Assembly (NCBI RefSeq): GCF_019655435.1 | Contig: NZ_BPFH01000001.1 | Coordinates: forward strand, 124,001-188,000 | Origin: Jannaschia pagri | Lineage (GTDB): Bacteria; Pseudomonadota; Alphaproteobacteria; Rhodobacterales; Rhodobacteraceae | Direction: 5' to 3' | DNA length: 64,000 nt | Part shown: positions 36,735 through 47,198 of the stretch, one piece after another | Position numbering within the stretch: position 1 is the first letter of the stretch | How the letters are laid out: the number at the start of each line of letters is the position of its first letter | Made by a program: the position numbers and the translations under genes | Notes under the pieces: model-generated | Database searches by the model: none | What the model saw: the letters and a program-made list of their open reading frames with translations, nothing else | What the model was told of the DNA's origin: nothing

Positions 36735-36804
36735 GGGGCGCTGCTAGCTATCGGAGGTGACGGATTGGTGACATTGCGCCGGTCGCGGGCACGTGGGGCG
36801 GGCC

Positions 36805-37272
36805 TCAGACATACAACCCCAGGCGCGCGACCGCCACTTCGGCACGAAAGACGCGCCCGATCCCCAGAACCCCGATCCGCCGCAGACGAGCCGTGTTCAG
36901 CGGCATATCGGTCTTATGGGGGACGAAATCGGCGAATGGCACTTGGAGACGATGCCAAGCAGGTCGGGCGATGATCTCCGCGCGGTAGGATTGCCAAGGA
37001 CGGGCCAGATCGTCGGTGCGCAGCCGCAGGTCATAGACCTCGCCGTTGCCCCAAATATCGACCTCGACCCCGGTCCAGGCACTGGCGTCCAACGGTCCCG
37101 GTTGACCCAGATCGCCCGCCATCTGGACAAAGCCGCCATCGTTGTCGAGCGAGACATCACCGCGCAACTGCACCGCCGCGCGGCCGTCCAGCGTCACCCG
37201 CGACAGCGCCCCGGTGGACACACCGCCCATCACCGTATCGGCCACAAAGGTCCAGTCGGGGGTCAGCTCCAT
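36805..37272 (-). CDS. CIA30 domain protein
   Basis: 155 residues with the galactose-binding-like CIA30 fold: FVADTVMGGVSTGALSRV, FVQMAGDLGQPGPLDASAWTGVEVDIWGNG, YDLRLRTDD. CIA30 was named for complex I assembly in mitochondria; bacterial members are of uncertain role. The ATG at 37272 has AAAGGAG seven bases upstream. An in-frame TTG at 37341, seven bases after the hda stop, would add TRRALCLGGLTACVAG, which looks like a lipoprotein or Tat-like signal, so the protein could be exported. Confidence 0.82.
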   Translation of the reverse strand: MELTPDWTFVADTVMGGVSTGALSRVTLDGRAAVQLRGDVSLDNDGGFVQMAGDLGQPGPLDASAWTGVEVDIWGNGEVYDLRLRTDDLARPWQSYRAEIIARPAWHRLQVPFADFVPHKTDMPLNTARLRRIGVLGIGRVFRAEVAVARLGLYV

Positions 37273-37348
37273 CTGTTCTCCTTTCGCGCGGCCCGCGACG
37301 CAGGCTGTCAGGCCGCCCAGGCACAGGGCGCGTCTGGTCAAACGCGCC

Positions 37349-38020
37349 CTATCCACCAAGCAAATCGCGCGCCAGCCGCACGTCGATGGGCCGCCCCTGG
37401 GCCAGCGCTTCGCCGTCAAGGCGGTCGACCATGTGGTGCGCGGCGGCAAAGCTCCGCTCCATCCGGGGCAAGAGGTATTGCACCAGCGCGGGTCGCACGG
37501 TGATCTGGCGGTCCGCGAACAGCTTGACCATCACCGCCGACAGCAAGGCCTCGTCCGGGTGAGAAATGACCGCAGGCGTCAGCGAGGCCAAGCGACTGGC
37601 CAGATCCGGCAGGGCCACGGGCCAGTCCGAGGGCGCGCTGCGCCCCGTCAGCAACAGGCCGTTGCCCGCGGCCGCACAGGCATTCCACAGGTGGAACAGC
37701 GCCCTCTCGTCCGCGTCCCCAGCAAGCCGTCGGTCCACGTCTTCGACCACGAGCGGCCGTGTCGCCAGATCCAACACAATCTCGGCCCGCAGGTCGCCCG
37801 CGTCCAAAACCTCGGCACCGGCTGTCTCGGACCAAATGGTGGCCAGGTGGGACTTGCCCGCACCCTCTGGGCCGATCAAGGCCAACCGCCGCTCGGGCCA
37901 GGATGGCCAAAGCTCCACCAGGGCATGGGCGCGGGCATTGGCCTCGGACACCATGTAATCGCCGCGCCCCAAGGCCGTCAGGCGCGGCAGGTCGATACTG
38001 GTCTGGCGCATGGCGGTCAT
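37349..38020 (-). CDS. hda: DnaA-related regulator Hda
   Basis: A 223-residue AAA+ protein like HdaA, which stimulates ATP hydrolysis by DnaA with the sliding clamp and so limits re-initiation. Walker A is GPEGAGKSHLA; the Walker B region is LVVEDVDR; the sensor-like LPDLASRLASL follows. The N-terminal clamp-binding sequence (QTSIDLP) matches the QL[SP]LP-like box loosely. It is coupled to perM by ATGA overlap and lies upstream of ppk1. Confidence 0.92.
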   Translation of the reverse strand: MTAMRQTSIDLPRLTALGRGDYMVSEANARAHALVELWPSWPERRLALIGPEGAGKSHLATIWSETAGAEVLDAGDLRAEIVLDLATRPLVVEDVDRRLAGDADERALFHLWNACAAAGNGLLLTGRSAPSDWPVALPDLASRLASLTPAVISHPDEALLSAVMVKLFADRQITVRPALVQYLLPRMERSFAAAHHMVDRLDGEALAQGRPIDVRLARDLLGG

Positions 38021-39120
38021 TCCGCCGCCTCGGAGGACGGCGCCACCTCAACCTGCTGCTCCACGCCTGGGCCCCGCCCCTTGTAGAGCAGACTCTCTTT
38101 ATACTCCGCGATCACGAAGCGCGTGACCACGCCTAGGGATGCCGCCACGGGCACGGCCACCAGCATACCCACGAAGCCATAGATCGACCCAAAGGCGGAC
38201 AGGGCAAACAACAGCCAGACGGGATGCAGGCCAACACTGTCGCCCACCAGCTTAGGTGTCAGAATGTTGCCTTCCAGAAACTGGCCCAGGAAAAAGATAC
38301 CGGCGACGATGCCGATCAAATGCCATTCGCCCCAGAACTGGAACAACGCCAACCCAATGGCCAAGGCGCCCCCGACCAGAGCACCGACGTAAGGAATAAA
38401 CGTGATCAACCCAGCGACGGCGCCCACCACCAGCCCGAACTGCAACCCGACAAACATCAAAGCCGCGGAATAGAAGGTCCCCAGGACCAGACAGACGGTC
38501 AACTGGCCCCGCACGAAACTGGCCAAGGTGGCGTCGATGTCGCTGGCAATCTTGCGAATGGTGCCAACGTGATCGCGGGGCAGCATCTCGTCCACTCGGG
38601 CAATCATACGGTCCCAGTCGAGCAGCAGGTAAAAGGCCACCACAGGCACCACAACCGCGAAGACCAGCGCATTGACCACACCAAAGACCCCCGCCAGCAA
38701 TTGTTGTGCGAACTGCCCTCCGCGCTCCCGCGCTAAGTCTCCGAGATCGGCCAGCGCCTGTTGCAACATGCCGCCTTCGACGACCAAATCCGGGAAGCGA
38801 GCGCCCAACCAATCTCGCAGGGCATTTACGTAAGTGGGGGCCGCGCGGACCAGGGCCGTCGTCTGCTCGACCAGGGTTGGGATGATAAACCCAACGGCCA
38901 GCAACAGCCCCAAAACCCCGACGAGGGTGATCACCGTCGTTGCCGCCGCGCGCGGCAAGCCGACCGCCTCTAACCGGTCCGCGAGCGGATCAAGAATATA
39001 GGCAATGGCACCGCCCACGATGAACGGCAGCAGGATCGGCCCCAAATACCAAAGCAGCACCAGAAAGACGGCGGCTGCGACGCTCCAATAGGTTACCTGT
39101 TGCCGGGCTGGCAGGGCCAT
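38017..39120 (-). CDS. AI-2E/PerM family transporter
   Basis: A 367-residue membrane protein with about eight helices. Typical features: YLGPILLPFIVGGAIAYILDPLADRLE, a soluble amphipathic part, and the PerM motif GLITFIPYVGALVGG and LEGNILTPKLVGDSVGLHPVWLLFAL. Family members export autoinducer-2 or act as Na+/H+ antiporters; the substrate here is unknown. In alphaproteobacteria perM-hda is a conserved pair. The ATG at 39120 is preferred to a longer TTG/CTG form. Confidence 0.92.
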   Translation of the reverse strand: MALPARQQVTYWSVAAAVFLVLLWYLGPILLPFIVGGAIAYILDPLADRLEAVGLPRAAATTVITLVGVLGLLLAVGFIIPTLVEQTTALVRAAPTYVNALRDWLGARFPDLVVEGGMLQQALADLGDLARERGGQFAQQLLAGVFGVVNALVFAVVVPVVAFYLLLDWDRMIARVDEMLPRDHVGTIRKIASDIDATLASFVRGQLTVCLVLGTFYSAALMFVGLQFGLVVGAVAGLITFIPYVGALVGGALAIGLALFQFWGEWHLIGIVAGIFFLGQFLEGNILTPKLVGDSVGLHPVWLLFALSAFGSIYGFVGMLVAVPVAASLGVVTRFVIAEYKESLLYKGRGPGVEQQVEVAPSSEAAE

Positions 39121-39701
39121 GGCCGCTTTCCTCAATTGTCTGAAGGTGAATGTGGGGCGCTTATGGCATCTCCACAAGCGCATCGAAAGACTGCGGACCG
39201 CTGTCGGGTGCGGCGCGACCCTGCCGAGCGTCCGTTAACGCGGGAGTTGGCGTGCGCAACGGCAGCGGCGATGAAGCGCGCGCCCTGAATGCAACGGGAC
39301 GTTCAGATGCCCGATGACACCGCCAGGGTTGAGCGCCTCAAGCGCGTATGGGCCCCTATCTCCGACATCCTCCACCAGGTCTCACAGCGCGGTCTCCGAC
39401 ACTCCGGACGACGGCACTCGACAAAACGCCGCGTCTCAGATCTTTCTGATCGCAGATGCCCGACAGATCGTAACCCGCACGGTCGAGAGGATCCTTGCGG
39501 CGAATGGCGAACCAATTGCCCGGACGTCACGGAACAACCCCGGCCAATTCTGTGTGCATCAAGCCAACCGCGACCCTGGCGACCGTTCTGGAGGTGCAAT
39601 CAATCACTCGCGAAACCGATCTGCTAGAAGGCTCCGGACGACCGGTCGAGACTGGCACCAACCAGCCCAGTCAGGCACTCACCATGGCCACGCCTTGCCC
39701 G
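39121..39701. other. Gene-free region between perM and yqeY
   Basis: About 580 bases with only short frames and no plausible ribosome sites. One plus-strand frame from about 39314 keeps a helical-looking stretch (SQIFLIADARQIVTRTVERI) that might be a remnant of a gene, but no family is recognisable. It must include the promoter for perM. Confidence 0.5.
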
Positions 39702-40154
39702 TTAGGCCAGACGCGCCTTCACCATCGGTCCGACGGCGCCAAAATCCATTTGGCCCGCGTATTTGCCTTTCAGCACACCCATTACCTTGCCCATGTCGCG
39801 CAGGGACCCGGCCTCCGTCTCGGCAATCGCCTGAACGACGGCGGCCTCCACCTCGTCATCGGACAGTTTGCGCGGCAGGAAGTCCTCGATCACCTTGATC
39901 TCGCCCTGCTCCTGCTCGGCCAACTCCAGCCGTCCCGCCTCTTCGTAGGCCCGCGCACTTTCCTGGCGTTGCTTCACCATCTTGGCCAAAATCGCCAGGA
40001 TCTCTGCATCACCAACACTGCGCCCCTCGGCACGCAAGGCGATGTCCTGATCCTTGATGGCCGCGTTGATCAGGCGCAACGTGCCCAAGCGCCCCGTGTC
40101 TTTGTCGCGCATGGCGCTTTTGAGGCCAGCGGTCAGCTTTTCGCGCAGTTCCAT
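39702..40154 (-). CDS. GatB/YqeY domain protein
   Basis: A 150-residue helical protein: LREKLTAGLKSAMRDKDTGRLGTLRLINAAIKD, then EDFLPRKLSDDEVEAAV and GKVMGVLKGKYAGQMD. The family shares its tRNA-binding tail domain with GatB but its role alone is not clear. It is divergent from carA (145 bases), an arrangement common in alphaproteobacteria. ATG at 40154; a longer upstream frame is spurious. Confidence 0.93.
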   Translation of the reverse strand: MELREKLTAGLKSAMRDKDTGRLGTLRLINAAIKDQDIALRAEGRSVGDAEILAILAKMVKQRQESARAYEEAGRLELAEQEQGEIKVIEDFLPRKLSDDEVEAAVVQAIAETEAGSLRDMGKVMGVLKGKYAGQMDFGAVGPMVKARLA

Positions 40155-40299
40155 GGGGTCCCCCGTCGTCGGATCAGCGAACCAAGGACCTAGCCCAGCC
40201 ATCCCGGCACGGCAACGCCCAGCCGTTGCTTGACGCCCCGGCGCGGGCGCCCTAGACCCCGGCAAGTTTGCCCCGCCCCCACCCTGCCGGAGACCGACC

Positions 40300-41445
<1,146 letters not shown>

Positions 41446-41617
41446 CCCGCGCGGCGCCGTGTGGCGCGCCGGCCTATCGGCCCTGTGCCAGGGCCCCATG
41501 TGGTGGTGGAGCTTAACCGTCTAGTCCCTGCACCTCAGGCGCTGGGGCCGTCTCGGGTGCGCCCCTGTCTCTGCGCCGCATCCGGCGCGTCCTGATGTTC
41601 TGCGCGCTCCGCGTATG

Positions 41618-41632
41618 TTAACCTGATCTTAA
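41618..41632. promoter_or_regulatory. Perfect CtrA-type box upstream of the GT2 gene
   Basis: TTAA-CCTGATC-TTAA matches the full CtrA consensus TTAA-N7-TTAA exactly and even has TTAACC in both halves. It lies 46 bases upstream of the ATG at 41678, where activation by CtrA would be possible. CtrA controls motility and related functions in Rhodobacterales. Confidence 0.65.
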
Positions 41633-41677
41633 CCTTCTCTCCCCAGGATTGTGCGGCACGACAGAGGTAGGGTGACC

Positions 41678-43822
41678 ATGCCGCCGCCCCAGGCCCCGGA
41701 TCAAAGGTCCCCCACGGCGCCGGACACATCGGAGGTTCAACAGGCGCTCGGCCTCGCCTCTGGCGCGGGCTTTTTGGCGCGGTCGGCCGATCCAGCCCGT
41801 GTCGTCGTCCCCTTTCCAACGCCGGAACCGGCCAAACCGCCCCCACCAAAGCGGCCCTTCACCCCGCGCCGGATTACGTTGTTGCCCGAGGGGGGGCCCC
41901 AGGCGGCCACGGTCCGCCCGCCCACCTTCCAACGGCGACGCTATGTCCGGCGCAGGGCTTTGGGCGAAATCCTGGTGGACAACGGGGACCTTTCACCCAT
42001 CCAACTGGCCCGCGCTTTGGTCCTGCAACGGGACATGGGGATGCGCCTGGGCGATTTGTTGGTCCGGACCGGCATGTTGGCAGAGGACCGGGTGACCGAA
42101 GCCCTGGGCCGACAGCACGGCATGGGCCTGGCCGAACGTCTGCCGCCCTCGGACCCGGCCTTGGACCACTGGGCCCGGCGCATGCCCCTGGCCCTGGCGC
42201 GGGAGTTTCGGGCGATTCCCTGGGCGCGCATTGGCAACCGCACGGTGATCGCAACGGCCCGACCGGATCGCGTCGATGCGTTGACGGCGGCACTCCCGCC
42301 GCAGCTCGGCCCCTGCGTCTTTGCCGTCGTCTCGGATCGCGCCTTTGACCGTCGGCTGGGCGATGTCCATGGCGCGGCCATGGCCCGCGCTGCCGAATGC
42401 CGTGTCCCCGTAGGGCTCAGTTGCCGACGGCTGCGCGCGAGGCGGGGTGCGACCGTCCTGGCGCTCATCTTGGTGGCGCTGTGCTTTGCGATCCTCCAAG
42501 CGCCGCTCACCGCCCTGGGGCTGGCCACGCTGCTTGGTGCGGTGGTGATGGCCTGCAACCTTGGCTTGCGACTTGCCGCTTGGCTGGTGCTTGTGCGGGC
42601 GAAACGGGCGGGCGGGGGCTTTGCCACCGTGCGGACGGGCAAACCCGCCATCGGGCGAATGCCTGTAATCTCCGTGCTCGTCCCCCTCCACAAAGAGCCG
42701 GAGATCGCCACCGCCCTCACCGAACGTCTGTCGCGCATCGACTACCCCCGCGCGCTGTTGGACATCTGCCTTGTCGTTGAGGCGGACGACTTGGCGACGC
42801 GCGCAGCCCTGGCAGACGCCGATCTACCCCATTGGATGCGTGTGATCGCCGTGCCGGACGGAACGCCGCGGACCAAACCCAGGGCCATGAACTACGCGCT
42901 CAACTTTGCCCGGGGTGACATCGTGGGGGTCTACGATGCCGAAGACGCGCCTGCCCCCGATCAACTGCGCCGCGTGGCCGCCCGTTTCCTGGCCGCCCCG
43001 CCCGAGGTCGCCTGCCTGCAAGGGCTGCTCGACTACTACAACCCGACCCGCAATTGGATGTCCCGCTGCTTCACCATCGAATATGCCAATTGGTTCCGCC
43101 TGGTTTTGCCGGGCATCGCGCGCATGGGCCTCGTGGTGCCGCTCGGGGGGACAACGCTGTTTTTCCGCCGCTCCGCGCTAGAGGCCGTGGGCGCCTGGGA
43201 CGCCCATAACGTAACCGAAGACGCGGACCTTGGAATCCGGCTCGCCCGCAAAGGGCTGCGGACGGAGATCCTGCAAACCACAACCCTGGAGGAGGCGAAC
43301 GCCTCCCCCGTCGCTTGGATCAAGCAACGGTCCCGCTGGATGAAGGGCTACGTCCTGACCTGGGCGGTCCACAGCCGCCACCCCTTCCAGCTTTGGGCGG
43401 ACCTGGGACCCAAACGCTTCTTGGGCTTTCACTTGCTATTTCTGGGCTCGATCCTGAACACCATCCTGCTGCCCGCCGTCTGGTCGGTGATCGTGCTGAC
43501 CTTTGGGGTGTGGCATCCCATTGTGGAGTGGATGCCAAACGGGGATGTGACGCCCCTGGCGATCTTCTTCGGGGTGATGACGCTTCTCAACATGGCGCTC
43601 AGCATGGCCGGCTGTGCCGCGCCGCACCACAGATCCCTGCGCCCCTGGGTGCCCACGTTGGAGGCCTATTTTCCCCTGGCCAGTCTCGCCATGGGCAAAG
43701 CTCTGCTGGAAATCGCGCTACGACCCTTCCATTGGGACAAGACCACCCACGGCGCCTTTGGCGGCGATGCCTCCGGCGCGGAGATCGAGACCCTGCACAA
43801 CGGTCTGGCAAACCTACGCTAG
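41678..43822 (+). CDS. GT2 processive glycosyltransferase with N-terminal MshEN-like domain
   Basis: A 714-residue inner-membrane protein. About residues 1-85 are Pro-rich and disordered. About 90-150 match the MshEN/T2SSE N-domain pattern (RALGEILVDNGDLSPIQLA with a following LGDLLVRTGMLAEDRVTEAL), known in MshE and NfrB to bind c-di-GMP. Helices lie near 258-310. The GT2 catalytic part starts at ISVLVPLHKEPE (about 328), with DAEDAP (419), TEDADLG (512) and QRSRW (549), the processive-synthase set. More helices follow near the end. It probably makes and exports an extracellular polysaccharide under c-di-GMP control. ATG at 41678 has a GAGGTAGGG site; an in-frame GTG lies at 41651. A CtrA box is upstream. 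Confidence 0.85.
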   Translation: MPPPQAPDQRSPTAPDTSEVQQALGLASGAGFLARSADPARVVVPFPTPEPAKPPPPKRPFTPRRITLLPEGGPQAATVRPPTFQRRRYVRRRALGEILVDNGDLSPIQLARALVLQRDMGMRLGDLLVRTGMLAEDRVTEALGRQHGMGLAERLPPSDPALDHWARRMPLALAREFRAIPWARIGNRTVIATARPDRVDALTAALPPQLGPCVFAVVSDRAFDRRLGDVHGAAMARAAECRVPVGLSCRRLRARRGATVLALILVALCFAILQAPLTALGLATLLGAVVMACNLGLRLAAWLVLVRAKRAGGGFATVRTGKPAIGRMPVISVLVPLHKEPEIATALTERLSRIDYPRALLDICLVVEADDLATRAALADADLPHWMRVIAVPDGTPRTKPRAMNYALNFARGDIVGVYDAEDAPAPDQLRRVAARFLAAPPEVACLQGLLDYYNPTRNWMSRCFTIEYANWFRLVLPGIARMGLVVPLGGTTLFFRRSALEAVGAWDAHNVTEDADLGIRLARKGLRTEILQTTTLEEANASPVAWIKQRSRWMKGYVLTWAVHSRHPFQLWADLGPKRFLGFHLLFLGSILNTILLPAVWSVIVLTFGVWHPIVEWMPNGDVTPLAIFFGVMTLLNMALSMAGCAAPHHRSLRPWVPTLEAYFPLASLAMGKALLEIALRPFHWDKTTHGAFGGDASGAEIETLHNGLANLR

Positions 43823-43913
43823 GGCGCGCAACGGGTTGCTTGTAGGTCGTCCAAGGGCAGGCACTGAGCATTCCGGTCACCGACCCATCCGGCCCGGAAC
43901 CAGTGGCGCGCGC

Positions 43914-44546
43914 CTAAAGGGTCCGCGCTTCCTCCCGCAGGCGCACCTCAAACGCCGTGCTCAGGTGCTGGCGCAGGGCGTTGGCAGCCCGATCCCCATC
44001 CCTGGCGGAGATCGCGTCGACAATATCCGCATGCTCCGCCAAAGCCGTCTCACCCCGCCCTTCGGCGGCCAGCGAGGTTGTGGCCATCAACGCCATGGAC
44101 CGGTGCACCATCCCCAACTGCTGCACCAGGTAGCGGTTATGGGACGCCAGATGGATCTGCATATGAAAGCGCCGATTGGCCCGTGACAGGGCCTGGGCAT
44201 CCGTCAAAAGCACGCGGTCTTCCTCGACCATGGCCGCAAGCACGGCGATTTCCTCCTGCGCGGCGTGTTGTGCGGCGAGGCGCGCCGCCAGGGCCTCCAA
44301 CTCCGTGCGCACAACATAAAGTTCCGCCATCTGATCATGGCTCAGAGTCGCAACAATCAACGACCGACCATCGCGCGTCAGAAGGCTCTGGGTTTCCAGC
44401 CGCTGCAGGGCTTCGCGCACCGGAGTACGGCTCACGCCGAAGCGGTCGGCCAATTCGCTCTCCACCAACCGGTCGCCTGGACGGTAGAGCCCCTGGTCGA
44501 TGGCGTCGATAATCAGGGCATAGGCATCGGTCTGGGTTGACTGCAC
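43914..44546 (-). CDS. GntR family regulator, FCD subfamily
   Basis: A 210-residue transcription factor. The winged helix-turn-helix is LVESELADRFGVSRTPVREALQRLETQSLL; the C-terminal FCD domain (HMQIHLASHNRYLV, HADIVDAISARDGDRA) has the metal-binding His residues that sense an organic acid. It starts with GTG at 44546, about 65 bases from the divergent nucleotidase gene. The regulated genes are not apparent; it could be the missing regulator for the catabolic cluster elsewhere in the genome. Confidence 0.92.
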   Translation of the reverse strand: MQSTQTDAYALIIDAIDQGLYRPGDRLVESELADRFGVSRTPVREALQRLETQSLLTRDGRSLIVATLSHDQMAELYVVRTELEALAARLAAQHAAQEEIAVLAAMVEEDRVLLTDAQALSRANRRFHMQIHLASHNRYLVQQLGMVHRSMALMATTSLAAEGRGETALAEHADIVDAISARDGDRAANALRQHLSTAFEVRLREEARTL

Positions 44547-44611
44547 GGGGCTCGGTCCTCTGGGCTGGCGTGATCGCGACCGTAGCCCCGGCCCCCTTGC
44601 GGATCAACCAC

Positions 44612-45301
44612 ATGCCCGATAGCCCCGATCCCATGGACACGCGCTTTGCCCATATCGACACCTGGGTCTTTGACTTGGACGAGACGCTCTATCCACCGGG
44701 CGCGTCGCTCTTTCCCCAGATCGAGACACGCATGACCCGCTGGATCCAAGACTTCTTGCGTGTGGACGCCGCCGAGGCCGACCGGTTGCGCAGCCAATGG
44801 TGGCACGATCACGGGACCTCCCTGGCCGGGTTGATGGCCGACCACGGCGTGGCGCCGGAGCCCTTTCTGGAGGACGTCCATGACGTCGACTTCGGCGGGC
44901 TGTCTCCCGACCCGATCCTGGCGGGTTTGATCGACGCGCTGCCCGGCCGCAAGATTGTGTTCACCAACGGTACCGCAGACTACGCCCGCAACGTCCTCGC
45001 GGCGCGGGGTCTGACGGGGATCTGGGATGCGGTCCACGGGGTGGAACACGCGGGCTACGTTCCAAAACCCCAGCGCGCGGCCTACGACCGTGTGTTTGCC
45101 CGTGACGGCCTGACACCCCAGCGCGCTGCCATGTTTGAGGATACAGCCCGCAACCTGGCCGTGCCCCACGACCTGGGCATGTCCACCGTCCACGTCGCCC
45201 CAGCCCGGGCCGAGGGCGCCCATGTCCACCACCACACCACCGACCTCAGCGCCTTTCTGCGCGGCATCCTGACGCCTGGCTTGGCGATTTTGCGTCCTTA
45301 G
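44612..45301 (+). CDS. Pyrimidine 5'-nucleotidase, HAD superfamily
   Basis: A 229-residue HAD-IA phosphatase. Motif I FDLDETLYPPG holds the nucleophile Asp, motif II is VFTNGTADYA, motif III Lys is in YVPKPQRAAYDRV, motif IV FEDTARNL. The DLDETLYP form is typical of the yeast SDT1/PHM8-like pyrimidine nucleotidases. ATG at 44612 or 44633 are possible; neither has a strong ribosome site. Confidence 0.9.
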   Translation: MPDSPDPMDTRFAHIDTWVFDLDETLYPPGASLFPQIETRMTRWIQDFLRVDAAEADRLRSQWWHDHGTSLAGLMADHGVAPEPFLEDVHDVDFGGLSPDPILAGLIDALPGRKIVFTNGTADYARNVLAARGLTGIWDAVHGVEHAGYVPKPQRAAYDRVFARDGLTPQRAAMFEDTARNLAVPHDLGMSTVHVAPARAEGAHVHHHTTDLSAFLRGILTPGLAILRP

Positions 45302-45310
45302 GTCTGGGAC

Positions 45311-46489
45311 ATGGACATGCAGACAGACATCCTCATCTCAGGCGCGGGCCCGGCGGGTCTGGCGGCGGCTTGCGTCTTTGGGGCCGAGGGGCACCGCGTC
45401 ACCCTGGTCGATCCCGCACCGCCCGTGACCGGCGAGGACGCGCCCGGCGCCGACCTCCGCACCACCGCACTGCTACAACCCGCCCGCGACCTGCTGGACC
45501 GGGCGGGCGCCTGGGCCGGGCTCGCGCCCCATGCGATGCCACTGGACGTGATGCGGATCACCGATGCCTCGCAAGATCCGCCCATCTCGCGGGATTTCGA
45601 CGCCTCGGACATCTCTGATACGGCCTTCGGCTGGAACTTTCCCAACTGGCTCCTGCGGCGAGAGCTTTTGGCCCGTGTGGCCGAACTCCCGACGGTCACC
45701 ACCCGCTTTGACACAGCGGTCACCGGGCTGTTCACCCGCAGCAGCGGCGCCCGTGTCACCCTATCCGACGGCAGCCGCCTTCGCGCCGACCTCGTGGTGG
45801 CCTGCGATGGGCGCGACAGCCCGCTCCGGGACCTCGCGGGCATCGGCGCGCGCACGGTGGACTACGCCCAGACGGCCCTTGTGTTCGCGGTCCGCCACGA
45901 CCACCCGCACGAAAATGTCTCCACGGAAATCCACCGCAGCGGCGGCCCCTTCACCCTTGTTCCCCTGCCCGACCGTGATGGATGCCACCGCTCCGCCGTG
46001 GTCTGGATGGACGACGCCCAGGCCCACGCCCGCCGCATGGACCTGTCCGATGCCGCGTTCGAGGCTGAGGTCAATGATCGCTCCGCCCAGGTCATGGGCC
46101 CGCTGACATTGGTCAGCCCCCGGGCAGCTTGGCCGATCATCTCGCGCCTCGCGGACCGCTTGACAGCCCCACGCCTGGCGCTGGCCGCCGAGGCCGCCCA
46201 CGCCATGCCGCCCATCGGGGCCCAGGGGCTGAACACCTCGCTGAAGGATATCGCCGCGCTGCGCGACTTGGTGGCATCCGAGGGCGTCGGCACACCCGCG
46301 ATGCTGCGCGCCTATCAACGCCGCAGATGGCCCGACATCGCCGCCCGCATGGCCGGGATCGACGCTCTGAACCGAACGTCAAAGCTTGATATCGGAGCGG
46401 CACAAGCCTTCCGAGCGCGCGGTATCGCCGCCCTACATGACATCGCGCCTATTCGGCGGGGGCTGATGCGCTTGGGCCTAGGGACCTGA
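45311..46489 (+). CDS. UbiH/COQ6-family FAD-dependent monooxygenase
   Basis: A 392-residue flavoprotein hydroxylase of ubiquinone biosynthesis. The FAD fingerprint ISGAGPAGLAAA is at residues 9-20, the DG motif ACDGRDSPLRDLAG in the middle, and the second FAD motif LAAEAAHAMPPIGAQGLNTSLKD near residue 295. The start is ATG at 45311 or 45317. It follows the HAD gene by ten bases. Which ring position it hydroxylates cannot be read from the sequence. Confidence 0.92.
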   Translation: MDMQTDILISGAGPAGLAAACVFGAEGHRVTLVDPAPPVTGEDAPGADLRTTALLQPARDLLDRAGAWAGLAPHAMPLDVMRITDASQDPPISRDFDASDISDTAFGWNFPNWLLRRELLARVAELPTVTTRFDTAVTGLFTRSSGARVTLSDGSRLRADLVVACDGRDSPLRDLAGIGARTVDYAQTALVFAVRHDHPHENVSTEIHRSGGPFTLVPLPDRDGCHRSAVVWMDDAQAHARRMDLSDAAFEAEVNDRSAQVMGPLTLVSPRAAWPIISRLADRLTAPRLALAAEAAHAMPPIGAQGLNTSLKDIAALRDLVASEGVGTPAMLRAYQRRRWPDIAARMAGIDALNRTSKLDIGAAQAFRARGIAALHDIAPIRRGLMRLGLGT

Positions 46490-47198
46490 CCGCAGTGGTC
46501 GCCCGCATCATTGCCAGACTGATCTGACTGGACACGAGAGGAGTTCGCACGCCGGACTACGGGTGGTGGCACGATGACCCTCGAGGAGCCTAACAGCGCC
46601 CACCTTCCCAAAGGCTTACTCATGCCAATGGGCGCTGAAGCAATGGGTAACCCACCTTTCTCAACACGCTATGGGGATACTATCGCTCAGCCAATCCCCT
46701 AGGCGGTTCTCGAGGTAGGAAGCAGCCAGTAGTTCTTCCTTATGACGCCCTACTCCAAATCGCACGACCAGGACAGCTACCGCAGGGGCCTCGCCGGAGA
46801 CGACCTAGCCTTAAGATCAACGGGCGTTGCCCGAGAGTAGACCATGTCACACGTTCAAAGATGGTCGCTTGCACCTGGCAACCGCGTCGGACCGCTACGG
46901 AGGCGGGGCACCGTACGGCACTGGCCCCGCTAGAGCGGGTAACTGGCCAGATACAGGCACTGAGCCGGGGGAGCGACTAGCCCGACAAAAGCACCAAGAG
47001 AGACGCTCCGCTGGCGAAAGCGAGCGCCTCAGGAACCCAGACGGCCGCCAAACCTCAAGTAAACCAGCACGAGGCCGTGCAAACAGACCGGTCGACTAGA
47101 TCAAGCCCCCGACCGCCAATGCGGTCCCCACCTAGATCACTCACGTCCTAAAGAAGCAAGCACGGCCCGGCGCAGCGACCAAGATCAGGGCGCTGCCA
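46490..47198. other. Gene-free region of 0.7 kb
   Basis: No supported gene: frames are short and broken, and the base composition is visibly less GC-rich than in the neighbours. No tRNA fold, no transposase remnant and no clear hairpin array were found. It lies beyond the ends of two convergent genes, so no promoter is needed here; its size is unexplained. Confidence 0.55.

Noticed and set aside
35289-36974. Plus-strand open frame of 561 codons opposite ppk1
   Set aside because: Antisense shadow; its end runs into non-coding and other genes.
46827-47099. Plus-strand frame of 90 codons in the 46490-47198 gap
   Set aside because: Low-complexity, Arg/Pro-rich translation, no ribosome site and no resemblance to a family.
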